From Glomus cerebriforme (lineage: Eukaryota > Glomeromycota > Glomeromycetes > Glomerales > Glomeraceae), in contig QKYT01000079.1 of NCBI GenBank assembly GCA_003550305.1, positions 139,358-149,634 on the forward strand: 10,277 nucleotides of DNA, written 5' to 3'. The notes beneath the pieces were generated by a model that worked only from the letters and a program-made list of their open reading frames with translations, ran no database searches and was not told where the DNA came from. Numbering within the stretch: position 1 is the first letter of the stretch; each line of letters starts with the position of its first letter. Shown here in pieces: positions 7,781 through 10,277 of this stretch. Position numbers and translations under genes: made by a program.

Positions 7781-7800
7781 AATGAATTGGTCAATTCATT
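7781..7800 (+). repeat. Perfect hairpin just after the stop of the broken gene
   Basis: AATGAATTG (7781-7789) and CAATTCATT (7792-7800) are perfect 9-bp arms with a 2-base loop, starting two bases after the TGA stop at 7776-7778. It could be a 3'UTR structure or a chance AT-rich palindrome. No T-tract of terminator type follows, and such a terminator is not expected in a fungus. Confidence 0.6.
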
Positions 7801-8529
7801 AACTTTCAATTTATCTTGCTTCGCAATGGTTTAGATTTAATGTAGACATTAGCTAATTGAGATGATTTCTTTATATAAGATTTAATATTCATGGTTGTTA
7901 TTTTTAACTATTTTCAAATAAAAGAATCGAAAAAAATCTTATGGCATATCTGCATTTATATGGACTGAATATATACTCTTGCATTTCATTGTATTATGAA
8001 TAATTAATCCCATGTAAAGTATCATGTAAAGATGTATAACAGTTATGCAATACATTGATATAGTTGTTAATTTATTAATTGGTTTTCTGGACACCAATGC
8101 ATGTAACGTACACAGAACATCAATGTCAGCGGTCTGCATTTTTTTATAGGTAAAATTAATAAAGTATGAGCCTTTTGAGTGATCGTGATAATGTACTGAG
8201 AAAAAAATTAAAAAAAAAAAATAATTAAAAAAAAATATAATTATAAAAAATTTATATATAAAAATATAAATCAGATTTTTCTTATTTATTAAATTAAACA
8301 TAAGAAAGTTTTTTTAAAATAAAAATTTTCCTTACTTTTTTTGTTTCTTTTTTTATATTAAATTATTTTTCAATCATTGTGGGAATTATTTCCTTTAACT
8401 TTTTTTTTAGTTCTACCATCTCACTGTCGTCATTAAAAATTTATTGTGTTGTTATGTAATAGATTCATATGATTGACTTATAAAATATTCTTAATAACAT
8501 TTCATTATGACTGGTTTTAATATTTTGCA
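7801..8529. other. AT-rich stretch between gene end and right arm
   Basis: No gene is supported. The 120-codon minus-strand frame at 7939-8301 begins in a long A/T tract giving a Phe/Ile/Asn/Lys run and reads antisense to nothing recognisable; it is judged a chance ORF. The stretch probably holds the 3'UTR of the preceding broken gene and element spacer. Homopolymer runs at 8200-8260 and 8310-8355 are typical of the window. Confidence 0.5.
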
Positions 8530-8936
8530 TGATACGATTATCTATGTGATCTTCTAATATTACCTAAAAAATAAAAAAATAAGAACGCGTAAAAAATATG
8601 AATTGTGACTCATGTACAATTATACTTTACTTGGCTAGCCAATTAGCTCGTGATTAAAAATAAATAAATTTGATAATAAAAAAATATAAATTAAGTAGTA
8701 CATTACATAATCAATAATAACAATACATAATAAGTTCTCATGACACATCTCTTGTAAATTTTACAAAAGATAAAAAACAATTATAAATACCTATAATTTT
8801 CTTTTAAAATTTTTTTTTCCTAAAACTTGAAACTGGATTCTTTCTTTAAAACTTCTCTCTCTCTATAATTTTATCTTTTCTTTTTCCTTCTTAAAAACTA
8901 AATCCTCAGTTCCTTTAACCTTACTTTCCTTACTTT

Positions 8937-8999
8937 CCTTATACCGTATATATTCGTATCAGGCAAGTCAGATAGTCGAGTATCTCCTCTCTGGCTGGC
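8937..8999 (-). repeat. Subterminal repeat, right inner copy (shortened)
   Basis: The plus strand reads CCTTATACCGTATATATTCG, then TATCAGGCAAG, then AGATAGTCGAGTATCTCC and CTGGCTGG. Compared with the outer right copy it lacks about a dozen bases (the AGAGGTCTTCCTC part), so the GAGG/CCTC symmetric site is lost in this copy. Confidence 0.75.
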
Positions 9000-9038
9000 T
9001 TGATTTTTTTTTTTAAATCCTTTAAGCTCCTTTTAATT

Positions 9039-9119
9039 TCCTTATACTGTATATAGAGGTCTTCCTCGTATCAGGCAAGGAAAACTGGTTAGATAGTCGA
9101 GTATCTCCTAACTGGCTGG
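9039..9119 (-). repeat. Subterminal repeat, right outer copy
   Basis: This inverted copy of the left 44-bp word (CCTTATACTGTATATAGAGG, then CTTCCTCGTATCAGGCAAGG) is followed by TTAGATAGTCGAGTATCTCC and AACTGGCTGG. Its extension matches the ACTATCTAACCGG region upstream of left copy 1, so the full unit is close to 80 bp. It keeps both symmetric sites. Confidence 0.8.
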
Positions 9120-9294
9120 TGGTTTAAATTAGAATTCACCCTTTACTTCTTTTATTTAATTCCAAAAATCCAGTAACTCTAAAGATATCACTTATTAGCA
9201 ATGCCTGAAGTAATACAAGTACCCAAAGAATACCTGTAAAGCGATAAAGCCCAAGACCAGCTTTCTCTAAAAGAAGATAAAAATAAATAACCTA

Positions 9295-10020
9295 ATGGAA
9301 TATTATAGACTTATTGAAAAAAATCTGGCAAAATGTATATTTAAGGATATAAAAGATTATGCAGTCATAATGAGGAAATATCAAAGAAGAAAATGAAATA
9401 TGAAATAATATATAAAACAACAAATAGAAGGTGTAGTGATACCTTTTAAACAGTAAAGACAGATAATACAAATATAATCCATGTGACAACAAAAAAGCAA
9501 AAACAATTAGATGGATAAATGAATGAATGAAGAGTTGATGAAAGACTAAAGAGATCATTGTTATGGTGACAGAAAGAAGAAAAGTTATGAGAAGTTAAAA
9601 AAACAGATAATTCACAGAAAATATTTGGGAAGAATAAATTTGAAGTGTATAAACAAAGAAAGGTATTCTGACAGAAAATAAGAAAAGTGACAGAAATATT
9701 GGGATCACTTATGAAATGTGGATTAAAAATGAAGATTTGATGAGAAAATCATTGAGAAATATATTGAATGTGATAAAGGAACAATAAACCAAAAAATAAA
9801 TTTGAGGTTTACTATTTGAACAGAAAGGATATTATGAAAATCAATTTGAAACAAAAGATATGATAAGATGGATAGTAGGAAATAAATGGTGTAGATTAGA
9901 ACAAAAATAACAAAAAGAAAATAAACAAGAATATTAGTAGAAATAACATAGATAGGATAATAAAAGAATACAGTACAAGAAGATACAATTAGAAAACAAA
10001 CACAATGATACAAATGACAA
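9295..10020 (-). repeat. Purine-rich outer arm block, right
   Basis: The plus strand is dominated by A and G (AGAAAAG, GACAGAAA, AATAAA words) and is the mirror of the pyrimidine-rich 1620-2340. On plus, a 33-codon frame at 9295-9396 (MEYYRLIEKNLAKC...) continues as a Lys-rich reading frame with stops of all three types throughout, so it is not a gene. On minus, open frames at 9292-9558 and 9723-10013 encode almost purely hydrophobic peptides, also a consequence of composition. No conservation of any of these peptides with the left arm was seen. Confidence 0.55.
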
Positions 10021-10212
10021 TAAATAATATTTACTAAAATTAATGATAGAATAATTTTTATATAGCGTTTTTATTTTTAATTTTTAAAATAATCAAAGAA
10101 CAATTAATAATTTTATGTATTTTAATTTCTAGTAATTTTAATAAATAATTATTTAATTTTCATTGAATTGTTTCGGATGGATAATTTAACAACTAATGGA
10201 TGATCTGCACTA

Positions 10213-10225
10213 CTATACAGTATAG
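10213..10225. repeat. Symmetric CTATAC-A-GTATAG site near the outer end of the right arm
   Basis: Perfect 6-bp arms flank a single central base. Related symmetric words (TATAC-A-GTATA) occur within the subterminal repeats at 2476-2488 and 2590-2602, raising the possibility of a shared binding site. The left arm at about 1480-1491 shows only a partly matching CTATGGAATAGT. Confidence 0.4.
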
Positions 10226-10277
10226 CTGTTGTAGCCCAAATGTGATTTTGTTCCGAACATGATTTGGGATATTCCCA

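Larger units (their letters stand above)
8583..9142 (-). repeat. Conserved inner inverted repeat, right copy
   Basis: This is the inverted match of 2391-2977. Plus-strand landmarks are ATTGTGACTCATGTACAAT at 8602-8620 and the outer limit TTAGAATTCACCCT at 9129-9142. It is slightly shorter than the left copy because of small deletions, one of which shortens an internal subterminal repeat. Identity with the left copy is high at the inner end and moderate through the A/T-rich middle. Confidence 0.85.
8530..10230 (-). mobile_element. Right inverted-repeat arm of the large MULE-like element
   Basis: This arm is the inverted counterpart of 1480-3045. Going outward it holds a weakly similar inner edge (8530-8582), the conserved inner repeat (8583-9142), and a diverged purine-rich outer block. 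Its last recognisable block, 10164-10185, contains TTTCGGATGGATAAT, the complement of left-arm ATTATCCAGTCGAAA. Close to the boundary, TTCAGGCATTGCTAATAAGTGATA (read inward) corresponds to TTCAATATTGCTTCATAAATATA on the left, showing homology continues outside the conserved repeat. The outer end near 10230 is approximate. A symmetric CTATAC-A-GTATAG site (10213-10225) lies there. Confidence 0.62.

Noticed and set aside
8200..8260. A-rich tract as a possible poly(A) tail of a LINE or processed copy
   Set aside because: The tract is interrupted by T and similar runs occur throughout; no upstream retroelement coding sequence or flanking duplication was found.
7939..8301. 120-codon minus-strand ORF, the longest in the window
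   Set aside because: The N-terminal third is a homopolymer-like Ile/Phe/Lys tract from A/T runs and the remainder has no recognised motif or splice context. A chance ORF is more likely.
9201..9396. Plus-strand reading with TAA and TAG as possible sense codons (ciliate-type code)
   Set aside because: TGA also interrupts the frame repeatedly further on, and the introns and other relics in the window fit the standard code with mutational stops.
9292..10013. Two minus-strand hydrophobic ORFs (9292-9558 and 9723-10013) that look like membrane proteins
   Set aside because: They are antisense readings of a purine-rich repeat arm. The apparent membrane segments are a compositional artefact.
1..10277. 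CRISPR arrays, tRNA or rRNA genes
   Set aside because: No regularly spaced repeats with unique spacers, no tRNA cloverleaf landmarks and no rRNA core sequences were seen on either strand.

Overview
The window is AT-rich eukaryotic DNA with short spliceosomal introns (GTAAGT or GTAAAT donors, pyrimidine-rich tracts ending in AG) and no intact gene. The best fit is a transposon-rich region of an arbuscular mycorrhizal (Glomeromycotina, Rhizophagus/Gigaspora-like) fungus. That rests on base composition, a FAR1-type DNA-binding relic, the style of the split gene and an LTR with GATTCGTCC-like motifs. Host assignment comes from recalled similarity, not from a search.

The main structure is a large, old inverted-repeat element. 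Its left arm runs from about 1480 to 3045 and its right arm from about 8530 to 10230, in opposite orientation. The inner part of each arm (2391-2977 and 8583-9142) is well conserved; one 56-base stretch matches at 52 positions. It carries two copies of a subterminal motif per arm. The outer part (about 1480-2390 and 9143-10230) is far more diverged but still alignable in blocks. It is strongly pyrimidine-rich reading inward from either end. No target-site duplication was recognised.

Between the arms, left to right, there are: a doubtful 66-codon ORF (3080-3280); about 0.9 kb with nothing recognisable; an LTR-like insertion in minus orientation (about 4317-4757); a broken plus-strand FAR1-like gene (about 4819-5348) that stops where a MULE transposase domain would be expected; and a second broken plus-strand gene with several introns (about 5607-7778). 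The FAR1-type domain and very long terminal inverted repeats together suggest a Mutator-like element (MULE) that has lost its catalytic domain. The second gene could be captured cargo or a second gene of the element. Both carry in-frame stops, many explicable by C-to-T (or G-to-A) change. Differences between two copies of an intronic duplication are transitions only, which points to cytosine deamination as a main agent of decay.

The left 1.4 kb and the stretches 3300-4240, 5350-5600 and 7780-8530 hold no recognisable gene. Several short ORFs in the window are judged compositional accidents.
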